Assembly (NCBI GenBank): GCA_945643635.1
Contig: CALZFC010000021.1
Span: 3,769,001-3,833,000 of the forward strand
Origin: Allodiplogaster sudhausi
Taxonomy: Eukaryota > Nematoda > Chromadorea > Rhabditida > Diplogasteridae
Length of the DNA stretch: 64,000 nt
Direction: 5' to 3'
Positions 36,201 to 48,362 of this stretch are shown here, one piece after another. The first letter of the stretch is position 1; the number at the start of each line of letters is the position of its first letter. The translations under genes and the position numbers were made by a program. The notes beneath the pieces were generated by a model that saw only the letters and a program-made list of their open reading frames with translations, was not told where the DNA came from and made no database searches.

Positions 36201-39200
36201 CCAAAAAAACAATTTCTGAAATAGAAAAATGCCTAAAACTGGTCAAAACTGAAATTTTCAAAAAACACATCATAGATCTTTTTTGTGTGCTTTCCAATGA
36301 CAAATAAAACAAAAAAAAAGAAAACTGAAAAATATTAAGCTTTACGGAAGTTATGAACACTCAAAGTTTTGCCATACTATTGCATGCACTGGGAAGAAAA
36401 AATTTTTATAACAAATTTGACTCCATTATTTCTTTTACAATGCAAGTGGGTACTCCTCATAATATTTTGGTTACCAAAATCCAACACTTTCCCCAGGGGC
36501 AGGGCCACTTCGGACCTTACGGAGAGGCTCTCTTAATGCAACTTCCGAAACAAGCAAGAATGTGACTGCCTACTCGCAGGGTAAACACGGCAAGTCGAAC
36601 GGGCACTAATTCCTGTTTCGATCCTCCTTTAACTGTTTGTGAATGGCAACACATTCCACCAACAGTAAGTGTAGAGTTGCTGGTGTGGCGGGGCAGCGCC
36701 AGACGAGGCGCCTCCTCGCGTGGCGGACTACTCGAGGGCGGCCGCCGGCGGACCGAAGACACTTTCGAGCGGGCATCCGAGGACAGCGAATCAGTCGATG
36801 AACTGAAGAGAGAGGAATAAGTTAAGAAGACAATTTAAAATCGATAAAGACAGTCGGAAAGCTATACATTTAAATTAATGTCATCAATATGATCCTGAAT
36901 ATACAATATTGCTGTGTCCGCAAACTAATTTTGTTAATCCCATTAAGAGAATTAACTTAATTAATCTAAATAAATTTAAATAATTCATCTCGAATTGCGG
37001 GCAGTGGACACATTTTCTTGCGGTTTCATTTACAGAAAATGCCGTAAAATAAAAGAAAGACATTTAATTGCTATTAATTGCGGGCCCAACCATATTAGTC
37101 GTACTGTACGTACGTATTTCTACGTGAATGACGAAATTAGAAACCGAACGACGATTAATATTGAATTGTCCAACAACGCATGATAACAACTTGTAATACA
37201 ATTGCTAGCGTACAACTGTGATGTCTGTCAAAAGTATTGATTGTCCAAAGCATTGCACGAACCGCGTGCTCTCGCTGAGGGACGTGGAGTTGCGATTGGG
37301 AGACGCGCCGAGGAGTCGCGTGGCAGAGAAGGGCTTCTTCGACGGCGCGCCGGACGCGTCGCCGGCCTCGCGCGGCAGCTTCTTGCTCGGCAGCAGCACG
37401 ACGTTCGAACGAGTAAACGAAACCGTCGACGCGCGTCTGTCGTTCGCTTTCAGACGCTCCTGGCCACGGTTCACAGCCGAATCGACCCCTCAAGTCAATA
37501 GAAATGATACTCCGATCCATAGACACTAATATGTCTTATTTAAATGAGTAAGGAAAAAGTCTGACAATTCATAGAATCTCATCTGTTAATTTTCGTTTCT
37601 GATAAACTGTTTGCAATATTCATAATTGTCTAAATGCGCCAAAGGTTCCAAACCAGCCAACGGGTCGTCTGGATGTTCACTCTGCTCCTCTACCTTTGGC
37701 GGAATATTGATTGAGTATTGGTGCGACGTGCGGTCGCCATCGTACTTCTAAAGCAGTAAATGATGACTTGAGATAGCAAGCACTTCAGATTACGATGAGG
37801 AACAAGTAAGAAATGAGAAGGAGAAGAAAAAATACTCAGACCGAAAAAGATCCGCGGACGCTGGCAGTAAGACGACGTGCGAGGAGGGCCGAGACACCCC
37901 CGCGCGCATGCAGCGTGAACTCCTCGCGCGGACGCACCAGGCCCTGAGGCGGGTTCCCGTCATCCTGTAACAAACTGTCCATATAAAACAACATTAAATT
38001 TGCCCTTATTTTCCTCAGAGCTGATCTTGGAAACTTTTGCAAAATGCATCGCGTATTTCTCACTGGCCATACTCGTTAATAAGAGAGACTCTCTGTATGC
38101 CTCCAGTAGGGCCTGCCCCAGATCCAGATGTTGGATTTCGAGTATGAAAACATAGTCAGGCATGGCACAGGGCCCCATTAGCAAGATTAAATGGTTAAAA
38201 AAGTTTTTCAAAAATTTTTTTTGTGTGAACAGTTGAAAATATGTATATTTTATGAATAGACGTATCTCGCTTCAAACTCAATATTTCTCAATTTTCTTTT
38301 TTTTATTGGCATCATCGTTGGACTCTAAACAAAAACTGCCCAGATGTTTCAGTCAACTATTTCATTTTCACATCGAAAAATTACTTTTAATATTTGAATT
38401 TGACGGTTAAATACCTTATACTCATTTGTGTGTGGGTGTTATATCTCAAAATGTAGAGCATTAAAAACTGTATAACATATATTCTTTTCATTGGGTGTAG
38501 AGGTCCCCAAGGGGGGAAAACATAGGCTCGAATAGGTGTACCTCGGAGATGTGGGATTCAAGGAATGCGTGAAAAAGAAGTTAAATTCTTGTTGTAACAT
38601 AAAATGAATCATTTCATTCGATTCAGCTTGTTCCTTTTCATAAAATCTCCCTACAAAAATTTCATAAAAATATTAATTTCCATGAAAATAACGCATTTTT
38701 CGATTTTTCTGCAATTGTCAGAAAATGACCTAAAACTATTCAAAGCGCTGTATTTTCAATTTTTTCAGCGAGAACAGAATGCGGATAATACTGTTCAGTA
38801 CGCGACAAAATTCTCTACATCATTCATCCATTACATCTGGATAGGGAGTCCCCACCAATGACAGTATCGATTTTCCTATGGCGGTCGCGTCAAAACTGAC
38901 AGATCCGCATTTTCCAACTTTTCGTGCAATCTTAATGTTTCGTACTCATCCAATGCATCATTCTGCTCCACGAAGCACACTAAGGTCAGAATCGATGTTT
39001 GTTTTGCAGATTTCCCGTGGTAAAAGCCCGCAAAAGGGTTTGCACGCGCGCGGATTTGAACCCGCGACCCATGACATTCGACATGCACAACCAATTGGCG
39101 AAAATGACATAAAAAAATTCATTTCTGGAAAATGCTAAAACCAATCTTAAAGGTTGACCTATCAACCGATAGCTATTTTTGCGCTCTATCGAAATAAATA

Positions 39201-42200
39201 TATCCGCCAAAAAGTGTAAATTGGCAGCAAGGCCAAATAAGTGGCCAAAATATTCGAACATAAAAAAGTAGATCAAACAATCTATACATCATAACGTGAT
39301 GTATGGGATAGTTGTTTGCCTTCGCTAAACCTATCGAATGGCATATAACATGTGGCGATAAGTTCAATCCACGAGCAATAACAGCCGCGAAAACGTCCCC
39401 CAAAATATTGACTTTTCAACGGACTCCAGGGCATTTTTTCGGTACTCTTACTAATAGAGAGGACATTATTTATCAGTCACTATTTGCTATTCGGCTGGAG
39501 TACCGAAAAAGAGTCCTGGAGTCCGTTGAAAAGTCAATATTTTAGGGGGACATTTTCGCGGCTGTTATTGCTCGCGGATTGAACTTATCGCCACATGTTA
39601 TATGCCATTCGATAGGCGAACAACTATCCCATACATCACGTTATGATGTATAGATTGTTTGATCTACTTTTTTATGTTCGAATATTTTGGCCACTTATTT
39701 GGCCTTGCTGCCAATTTACACTTTTTGGCGAATATATTTATTTCGATAGAGCGCAAAAATAGCTATCGGTTGATAGGTCAACCTTTAAGATTGGTTTTAG
39801 CATTTTCCAGAAATGAATTTTTTTATGTCATTTTCGCCAATTGGTTGTGCATGTCGAATGTCATGGGTCGCGGGTTCAAATCCGCGCGCGTGCAAACCCT
39901 TTTGCGGGCTTTTAATACGGGAAATCTGCAAAACAAACATCGATTCTAACCTTAGTGTGCTTCGTGGAGCAGAATGATGTATTGGATTAGTAAGAAACAT
40001 TATGATTGCACGAAAAGTTGGAAAATGCGGATCTGTCAGTTTTGACGCGACCGCCATTGGAAAATCGATACTGTCATTGGTAGGGACGCCCTATCCAGAT
40101 GTAATGGATGTATGTTGTAGAGAATTTTGTCGCGCACTGAACAGTATTATCTGCATTCTGTTCGCGCTGAAAACATTGAAAATACAGCGCTTTGAATAGT
40201 TTTAGGTCATTTTCTGACAATTGCAGAAAAATCGAAAAATGCGTTATTTTCATGAGAATTGATATTTTTATGAAATTTTTGTAGGGAGATTTTATAAAAA
40301 GGAACAAGCTGAATCGAATGAAATGATTCATTTTATGTTACAACAAGAATTTAACTTCTTTTTCACGCATTCCTTGAATCCCACATCTCCGAGGTACGCC
40401 TATTCGAGCCTATGTTTTCCCCCCTTGGGGACCTCTACACCCAATGAAAAGAATATATGTTATACAGTTTTTAATGCTCTACATTTTGAGATATAACACC
40501 CACACACAAATGAGTATAAGGTATTTAACCGTCAAATTCAAATATTAAAAGTAATTTTTCGATGTGAAAATGAAATAGTTGACTGAAACATCTGAGCAGC
40601 TTCTGTTTAGAATCCAACGATGATGCCAATAAAAAAAAGAAAATTGAGAAATATTGATGTTAAAGAAAGTTATGTGCACTTAAACTTTTCCCCTACTTTT
40701 GCATGCCCAATCAAGGAAAAAAATTTTATAACAAAATTGACCTTCTAATTTTCTTCATAGTGCGCAGAGGTACCCCTGATTAAATTTTGAATAGCCAAAT
40801 CAAAAATTTTTACCCCGGGGCAGGCCCCTATGGAGGGCTGCTTGATCCTTACAGAGAGGCTCTCTTAATACATACATATATGTCATTTTACAGGATTTTA
40901 GGACTTGCATACGCCATCTCAGAAGTGCATTAATTATGAAGTCTATTAAAATAGCCCTCTTAAGTATTCCTTGAAGTCATTTGATTCGGCTCGCTGCAAT
41001 GGATACCAAATGCACAAGGCACTGCTTTGCCTGCTTGAATTCAGTGGCATACACTACGACAATGTCACAACGTGTTTTCATCACAGGAGAGAGCCGATTG
41101 TGTAGAGTGAGAGTGTGAAAATGAAGAAGGAAGAGAGAAAGGAACGAGAGAGTGTATGAGAGGAGAGATAAGAGATGAAATACGAAAACGACAAGGATGT
41201 GAGGTGTGCGGCAAAAGAACTGGTTAGACAAGTGACATATCGTGAGCGGCCGCCAATATCAGCACTTCCGGTAGACGTCACGGCCATTACTCCGGCCACG
41301 CGTGGTTATCATTTAAAGAAACCAGTTAGCTTTATGCATATATACATACTTAGAAGGCCGCACGCTCAATAATATGTATATGTATGAACGCAAGAGATAA
41401 ATAACCCAACTTGACTCAATAACAAACACGTATAAAAAGATTGAATGAAATTCGACATAACGGTAAAATTAATTGTCTTGAATCTCACCCCAAAAGAAGT
41501 TAGACGACCTGAATGTAGCTGGAGGTGGTTGGATTCATGGCGTCGGCAATCGAGAGATTTAGAGCGGGCGGCTGCGAGGCGTCTTCCAGCTGAGAGAGAA
41601 GCTCACGCCACTGGCGGTCGAGGCTCTGCAATAGAAAGTATGCAATGGAATGGTCAAAGGTACTCGGGTATCTACATGCATCTTTAAAAAAAATAAATTT
41701 CATAAGATATATGTGATTCTATCAGCACGTTAGCCCGATGAAGGAATAAAATGTAAGAGCATTTACATAGAGGAGGCATGCTTGCAATGATCTTTTATCA
41801 TCTAGTAGTTTATGCTCGCAAAATAATCACGAAACTCAAACTAGATCATTACTGTCGAGAAGATGATAACGAAGCAGAAAAGGGCTCCTTCAGCGAATGC
41901 TATAGTTCAGGATTGGATACATATTCAAGGAAGCTGGGAGAAGCATTCATTGTTTCACTAATATTGTTTAATCATGTTGGGATATTAGAAAGAAAATCTT
42001 TAACTGTAATAAGGAACACGTGAGGATGCAAGAGCACTGATCAGAGAGTCGGAGCGCTTGCTGCTTCTCTGGTTCTACTCTTTCTCTCTCGCTGCCTCAA
42101 GCTCTCTCTCTCTCTCCCTCCCTTACGCTGTCTCTCTCTCTCTTTTTATCTCTCTTGCAAGCTCCTCCCTCTCCATATGCCTTTTTCTTTTCACGCCTTC

Positions 42201-45200
42201 CTCTTTTACGTCTTTGCACCATCTTCTACCCCTCCTCACTGCTTTCTCACACTCTTTTCTTAATCACTCTTAATCTCTTACGTCTTCTCTTCTCGGATTT
42301 CTACTCTCTAAATCACTACATCATTCTCTGCTAGAGAACGTTCTTGATAGTCGACAATATTTATTAATTCTCGCGTCATGCAAACAAATGTGCACGCAAC
42401 TATATTCCCATTTTAAACGTTACTCCCAATTCTTATTGTAAGTGGAAAGCTTAAACTGTCACTTGTCGTGTCATATTACATTAGACATAAAAGACAGAAT
42501 ATAGCTGACGCCATGGACAGAACAGCGGCAAGCCTTGAAGGAAATGGAGAGATGCTCACTCATGCCTACATTATTTGAATGCAACGGCGAGTGTAAGAAA
42601 TGCGAGATAGAGAGAGAGAGTGAAAGAGAGATAGAGTACGAGAGGATTCAAGTGGGGAAAGAGAACACAAAGATAGAATTGGAAAAGGAAAAGATAGTTG
42701 CTAGGCACCTGCTGGCTGTGATTGAGTCTGCCCGCTCCAGCTCCCGCCGTCAATGCGCCGGTGCTTGACGACTTGGCCAAGTCCGGCTGCTGCAATACTT
42801 TTTAAAGTATATTAAAATAATCAAATCTCGTCTTCTTTTGCTGAGACATGAATACGTAAAACTGAAATGAGCTGACCCGGTCGCGAGGCTTGAAGGCTGA
42901 GATGAACTTCTTGGCCTTCTTCCAGTTCTCGTATCGTTCGACGAGGTCATCGGATGCGCCTCCGCCGTCCGTGAACTCCACCATCGAACGTTGCTTGCTC
43001 AGGCGACTGCCAACAGCGCTTTAATTTTTTTGCCAGCCCAAGCTCTAATCATGAGCCAATTGTAGTATACAAAATAAAAATCTTGTGTTGCATTATCGAA
43101 CGTAATACGTAGAGTTGCTAGTCACATTTAGTAGTACCAAATAACTGCCCAACAGCAAATAAAAGAAAAACAAAGAGAGACGATCTCGCGAGATATCTAA
43201 GAAAATTCCGATTACATAGTGTGAATTGGTTGAGGTTTCATTGTAGTCTGGGTCTGTTATTGTTCAAGTGTGAGGTGGACAGCGACAAAGAATGAGTGCG
43301 TGCGAGACCTGAGCTGATGTCTCCTTTTAATGAAGGAGGTGTGCGATGCGTTGTGGACGGAGTTGTCGGAGCGGCGCCGACCGCGGCTAACGGGCTCGAG
43401 CGAGGCCGCCAGGGCTGCCGCTTCCGCCGCCGGCGACGAGCTCTGACTCATCAGCGACAGCTTCGATCGCGAACGATCCGAGGACATGTGACGAGCTGGT
43501 ATTTTTATTATCAATTAACTGTTAACCTGCACAAAGAGTCTGCTCGAACAGAGATTTATAAGATCCGATTAAACGAACCCCTCGGTTCATCGGGTGGCGA
43601 GTAGTCGCCTATATTCATGTAGGTCGGCTGCACCTCAAGCGTGAATCGAGAGCCTGAATTGTGGTTATATTTGTTCTCTTCGCTGACCTCACTGACACAT
43701 GCCTTGAGATAATTTCTTGCCAGCAAAACAAAGAGAGCCTTAACCATGCGTTGAATTGGCGCCCGTGTGTCCAGGAGACACGACTCGTTCGACATTGCAG
43801 TAGCGATCTCCGACGTCGTCCACGACGAGATTCTGACGAGAGCGGAAGCTCGAATTACGACTCAGATTGACGTAGTCACTCTGCGCACACAGCGTCTTGT
43901 AGCTGGCAACTACAAGATGAACTAATGGTAAGGGAGACTTGCACGGCGCCTCTTTTGAAAATATTAATAGGAAAAACAAATATTCGGAGAACTGACGCGA
44001 AGTTGCCCTGTGGAGATAGTCGGCCGAATGGGGCTCATCCGACCTCGGAGCACTTCCGCCCAGAAACATCCTTCAAACTCAATCGCCTTCTCAACTTCAT
44101 TTAATCTCCATATCGCCAGATTGCTCCTTTTAATTATGGCCCCAAATGCACACAACTTTTCGACTACTCAATTCCCCAGTCACTATCAAAAGTGTCCTTC
44201 TAACCCCGACTTAGACTTGAGCTTGTCGAGTGGAGCGATGACGTGTCTGAGAGAAGAAGCGGGGCGCGCTGCCTCTAGCGCAGTCGACTGCTCGGTGCCG
44301 TAGATCTTATTGAAACTCTCCGAATGAGCGCGACTTGCGACCTGTTGGCAGAAGAAAGTTTACATTTGTTAATTGCATTAACCGATTTAAAAATAGAGAG
44401 TGCTGAAAAGTAGGTATAGTATAATCAACGGGGCAGGTCAAGCAATTGAGAACGATAATTGCGAATTGGCTGGGATATGTAATTTGCAATGCTAGACAGG
44501 TCCAGTATCTATCAACGCGAGAATATAGAACGTCTTGAACGCTGAGATAAAGGGGGGATGAAAAGCACGCTTGAGGGAAGGACCATGAAGGCGACCGCCT
44601 TTATTGCGAAAAAAGGAGAAGAAGCTAGTGGGAACAGAAAAAATAAGGTTGCGCGTAATTTTAAAAGTTGCGGCCAAACAATTATTAAGTCTACGCTGCT
44701 AAAGAGAGGACTTCACGCTGAAAGTTTCCCAACTCTTTTGAAATACATGAATGTGGAGGCGTTCGACACTTCGAATAATGAATATGGAATTAGCAGAACA
44801 GAGGTTCCAAATAAGCTATACAAGATCCCAGATTTTGAGTTCTAGACGAGATTACTTTGTATACTTATTGTTAGAAGACGCTTCCATGCTATGCTCTGAA
44901 TATTTTCACTAGTTGAAAGTTCGGTGGCATACATCCTCTATAAAAAAAACGTACAATAGGTAATATTATCACAATTGAAATGCAATGGGGAACGACGTCC
45001 AATCGGCACGATTACGATGCCAATCAAAATAGTAAGGCCCCATTTAAGAAAACGTTAAATCGTTAGTCAGCTGGGGTTTAAAAGAAAAGACCGAAACGTG
45101 GAGGCAACAATTGACTGACACAATGCTTATCAGTAGAAAAGAGTGCAAACCTTCTTCGACCGATGCGCTAGTCTAGGAGGCAACGCTTGTCCCGTTGGAA

Positions 45201-46594
45201 CGGGGATGTACTCGCCGATCCAGTCTCCATCAGAGCGCTGTCGGTTGAGATAGAGGTGCAAGCCATTCTGACAGTATTCTTATTATTCTCCAAGTATTGC
45301 ATTTATAAAATAGATAGATAAAATAAGTCCATTTTAAAAGTAGGGTGGAATCCGAACTTGCCTTTTGCATCGCGCGCTCGAACATGCGATAGAAGTGCTC
45401 GAGTCGCGCGCAGTGGAGGGCGTAGCAGTCGGAGGGCGCGCAGGCGGATTCGGCCTCCGCCAACCCCCCTTCGTCGCCTCCCTCACCGCCGCCCTCGCCG
45501 TCCCCCTGGCTACCCGCGGCGATGGCGGCGGCGCCCGTGTTAAAGGAGAAGCACGCGCTGCTACGCGACAGGATTCGCAGATCGTCGAGAGGCGCGAAGA
45601 GCAGCACCTCCTGCGGCCGGCCGTGCACCAGCGCGAAGAATGAGTCCTACAAAGCCACTTTTACGTAAAAATAGAACAATGAAAATAACATCAAAGGAAT
45701 AAACATTATAATTAACATGAAAAATTTGCTGCCACAGAAGTTTTCACCAACTAACATGAAGGTGTAGCCGAACTTCTTTCCGTACAAATTTTACCGCTGG
45801 CGATTTTCTCGGCGCCTGCAGCAGCTGCATGTAGAAACAATCGCCTAAATAAATCGGTAATTTATTATTTCTACCTACATATAAGACCTTGAAATGCAAA
45901 ACTAATATATATTTATTTATGCATTTATCAAAATCTAAATTAATTAATGTAGTCACTTGTACAGTAATTTTGTTTCCTAAGAGAGTGCACAGAACACAAT
46001 GGAAAGAGCGTTATGTTAATTCAATTGTTTTGGAATTCGAAATCGACAGCGGGTACGTACTCTGACCGCAGGCATTGCGCAGCCAGGCCTCCCAAACAAT
46101 GACATTCTTCAGTTCGGAGAAGGCGAGGATGATGACGTGTCCCTTCGTTAGAATTGACAGAGTATGCGACTGTCGCTTCAGCTCGAAGCCTGCACGACAA
46201 GAACCAGCATGACATGCTGTTTGGATGGCTAAAGTAAGCATCGACTTGACTCGACGCCAACGAAGAACTCGAGTGGATGCGACGTCTTGTGCTGCGCCGC
46301 TCTTCGCTTTGCCGCGTTCTTGTAGACGAGGAAGATCGGCGCGGCCAGATCGGCCGGCTTCTTGCACACCATGTAGCGGCTGGTCCACTGCAAGAGGCAC
46401 TCATCGCTCTTTCTGCTTTGTTAGAAAATATACTGCTAATGAAAGTTATCATGAATGGAGAAAAGACAAGCGAATGAACTGAATTAGTAAACTACTATTG
46501 GATGCAACTATCATCTAACTCTGTTGTTGTGAAAGAGCTTCCCAGCCGACTCAATACAAAGTCCGTTCGAGTTGAGGTCTACCTCCTCACGCAT
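33293..46594 (-). CDS. PH-PTB docking protein, DOK/IRS class
   Basis: Twenty-one exons join in phase from 46594 down to 33293 (852 residues): 46594-46520, 46387-46246, 46189-46061, 45844-45774, 45646-45362, 45267-45151, 44341-44217, 44070-43993, 43902-43745, 43653-43579, 43495-43309, 43006-42877, 42789-42709, 41625-41509, 37964-37842, 37747-37694, 37459-37263, 36802-36664, 34000-33871, 33655-33525, 33307-33293. A PH domain (about residues 15-115; KLFHNNRWTSRYMVCKKP, VWEAWLRNACG) precedes an IRS-type PTB domain (about 117-250; LLFAPLDDLRILSR, ACFSFNTG, LEHFYRMFERAMQK) with a Gly/Glu-rich insert. The PH layout resembles DOK-7. The Ser-rich tail offers tyrosine docking motifs (ADYLHR, DYVNLS, TYMNIGDY, FDYCDLY). 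Such adaptors relay receptor tyrosine kinase signals at the membrane. The fifth intron is GC-AG. Two foldback elements sit in introns. The last five-codon exon is the weakest call. Confidence 0.82.
34148..36536. mobile_element. Giant TTAA foldback element 1
   Basis: The 2,389-bp segment is one long inverted repeat: arms of about 1.1 kb fold back around a loop of roughly 115 bp (35275-35388). It is bounded by TTAA at 34148-34151 and 36533-36536, with GAGAG immediately inside both ends. It lies in an intron of the PH-PTB gene, between the exons at 36802-36664 and 34000-33871. No transposase frame is present. TTAA target choice suggests a piggyBac-type helper; comparable palindromic TTAA elements are known in nematodes. 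Its interior differs from elements 2 and 3, but about 100 bp at the left terminus resemble the right terminus of element 2. Confidence 0.88.
39040..39100 (-). repeat. tRNA-like Pol III box segment, left arm of element 2
   Basis: Read on the minus strand it has an A-box-like CGCCAATTGGTTG and, about 35 bases later, a B box GGTTCAAATCC inside GCGGGTTCAAATCCGCGC, which pairs as a T-arm stem. The acceptor and anticodon arms are not convincing. It is best described as tRNA-derived SINE-like material rather than a working tRNA gene. Confidence 0.6.
39835..39895 (+). repeat. tRNA-like Pol III box segment, right arm of element 2
   Basis: This is the inverted copy of the left-arm segment, reading A-box-like CGCCAATTGGTTG then GGTTCAAATCC on the plus strand. 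The two copies point toward the outer ends of the palindrome, so transcription from either would run outward into the intron. Confidence 0.6.
42095..42240. repeat. CT-rich microsatellite in PH-PTB intron
   Basis: Degenerate (CT)n with runs of CTCTCTCTCT lies in the large intron between the exons at 42789-42709 and 41625-41509. It is pyrimidine on the plus strand, opposite to the gene's coding strand. No coding content. Confidence 0.7.
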
Positions 46595-47823
46595 CCTGAA
46601 ATAGAGATTAGTGCAAAACAACGGTAATTCATTGCTCAAGTTCCTAAAAAAAACCGCTTAAATAGTTGAATAAGACCGATGGGTGAGGCGATGAGAATGA
46701 TGACCTGAGAGAGGCTGAGCCGTCTGCTGCAGCATTCGACCGGCGCCGTCGCGAGAGTCGACCACGCACCGGCTGAGCTTCCAGCCACCACACTTCCCTA
46801 TTTGCATTTCTTGTTCTCGTATCGTTCAAAGAACAATTTCAAGAATATATAAGATCTCCATTCTCGAATTCCACAACGAAATCGCAGCTTGCTACATATT
46901 CAATTGTCCACACCTAATATATTAATAGTAATAATTATTATATATATTATAAATGAAGATGTAAATCAATATTTAACGTGAATTTTGCACTCCACGTTAT
47001 GTTATCCGGGCGAATATGTGATATGTTACTCTGTAACATATAAACACCTTTTGCAATGCGCGAAATAGAAATCTTGCATAGAGAGCTGCACAATTTGGAA
47101 GTGAAAGCGCTAAAAGTCTATCGCAAATGACCATTGATAGATCTGCACAAGTGTTAAGCTAACACTGAAAGAAAGCTAAAAATATTTGACGCGAAAATGC
47201 AATGAGAGAGAAAAAGAGATAAATGGAGAGTGCGAGAGAAAGTGAGAGAGATAAAATGACTGATAGAGGGATACGGCAATGAGCATATATCCTTCGTCTT
47301 CTTCTTCTTCCGCATAAAACTACTCGCCGCGCTCAGAGACCCACTAACACAATACTTTCGTTCATCTCTTTTCTTCTTCACCCTCTCTCTCTTTCTCCCT
47401 CCCCCCCCCTCCCCCTCTCTCTCTCGCTCTCGCTTTCGCTGATTCATTCACATGCATGCATCCCGCGCACATACAACACGAATACACTCCGTTTTCGCAT
47501 TTCTTGTATTTCTCTAATGTTTCGTAGGCCACACCACACGACGTCAATTCTTCTGCTCATTCTGTCTCTTTCTCTGTCCCTCTCCTTGTCTCTCTATTAG
47601 CTCCTACTCTCTTCGTGCCACTCATCGCTTGCATTTTGCTGGCCGACTTGTTCGTCTTCTCTTATTTTTCTTTCTTATTCACTTTCTTTATCTTGATTAT
47701 CTTCCTGCACGTTATTCTTCAATCGCTCCCTATCATCCATCCATGAGTTCTCCGCGCTCACTATCAGATCGATCGAGTTAGGAAGAGAAGAGTGCGGGAG
47801 TATGAAGACGGGACGAGACATAA

Positions 47824-47861
<38 letters not shown>

Positions 47862-48362
47862 GGAGGGAGCGATAGAGCGAGAGAGAGGTGGGGAGAGTAG
47901 AAGGTAATACAGACATGGCTACTAAGACAGTCGGAAATGGAATAGCATGCTCTCAGACAAGCGAGCCACTCTCTGCCTTTCTCTTTTTCTCTCTCTTTCT
48001 CCCTCTATCTCTCCCTCTCCCTCTCTCTTCCTGTTGCTGCAACAAAGAGAGTGGCTGGTCAGTCGAATGATCTGTTCTATGAGACAGGAATCGAGATACC
48101 AACGGTACAAAAAATTGTGTGATTTTATTTTTATTTTTAATATGTATTAACAATGCTGTAAGTATTCACGCTACGTTGTCTTATTTTTTATTCTGAGAGT
48201 TTATTCGAGAGGAAAACATTTCATTCAACTACATATTTGCATGAAGAATGTAAGAACTGCTATTTAATTTATTTATTGTATGTACTTGAATAAATAGAAT
48301 AATCAATATGTCAACACGTGGAAAAGTGCTCGAGAAGATCACAAGACACTAAATAGAAAAGG
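46595..48362. other. Intergenic, microsatellite-rich
   Basis: The gap lies between the start of the PH-PTB gene and the end of the next minus-strand gene, so it should hold the PH-PTB promoter. An acceptor-like atttcag abuts its start codon at 46595-46602. Positions 47380-47440 are C/T tracts with a poly-C run, and 47826-47860 is a (GA)n repeat. A GC-rich stretch at 46690-46800 reads as Arg-rich on the minus strand but has no in-phase partners and is not called. Confidence 0.55.

Larger units (their letters stand above)
38076..40868. mobile_element. Giant TTAA foldback element 2
   Basis: The 2,793-bp segment folds into arms of about 1.37 kb around a short loop (about 39449-39499), with a strong inner stem (GGACTCC...GGTACTC against GAGTACC...GGAGTCC). 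TTAA lies at 38076-38079 and 40865-40868. It sits in an intron of the PH-PTB gene, between the exons at 41625-41509 and 37964-37842. Conceptual translations of the two arms over 96 codons differ at only two positions, so the arms are nearly identical inside. The outermost 200-300 bp of the arms do not match each other: the left resembles element 3's left end, the right resembles element 1's left end. No transposase is visible. Confidence 0.9.

Noticed and set aside
34148..36536. Autonomous transposon with transposase
   Set aside because: No frame longer than about 120 codons and no DDD/DDE-type motif was visible in any foldback element.
39835..39895. tRNA gene
   Set aside because: A and B boxes are present but acceptor stem and anticodon arm do not pair convincingly, and it lies in a repeated mobile element; described as tRNA-like repeat instead.
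38986..39949. Repeated 90-96-codon open frames with near-identical products at 38986-39276 (-), 39659-39949 (+), 62866-63138 (-) and 63533-63718 (+)
   Set aside because: They are inverted copies within foldback arms, span the tRNA-like boxes, lack splice context and degrade in element 3; similarity reflects DNA repeats, not protein conservation.
45358..45643. Arg-rich GC frames on the plus strand
   Set aside because: Antisense shadow of the PTB-domain exon at 45646-45362.
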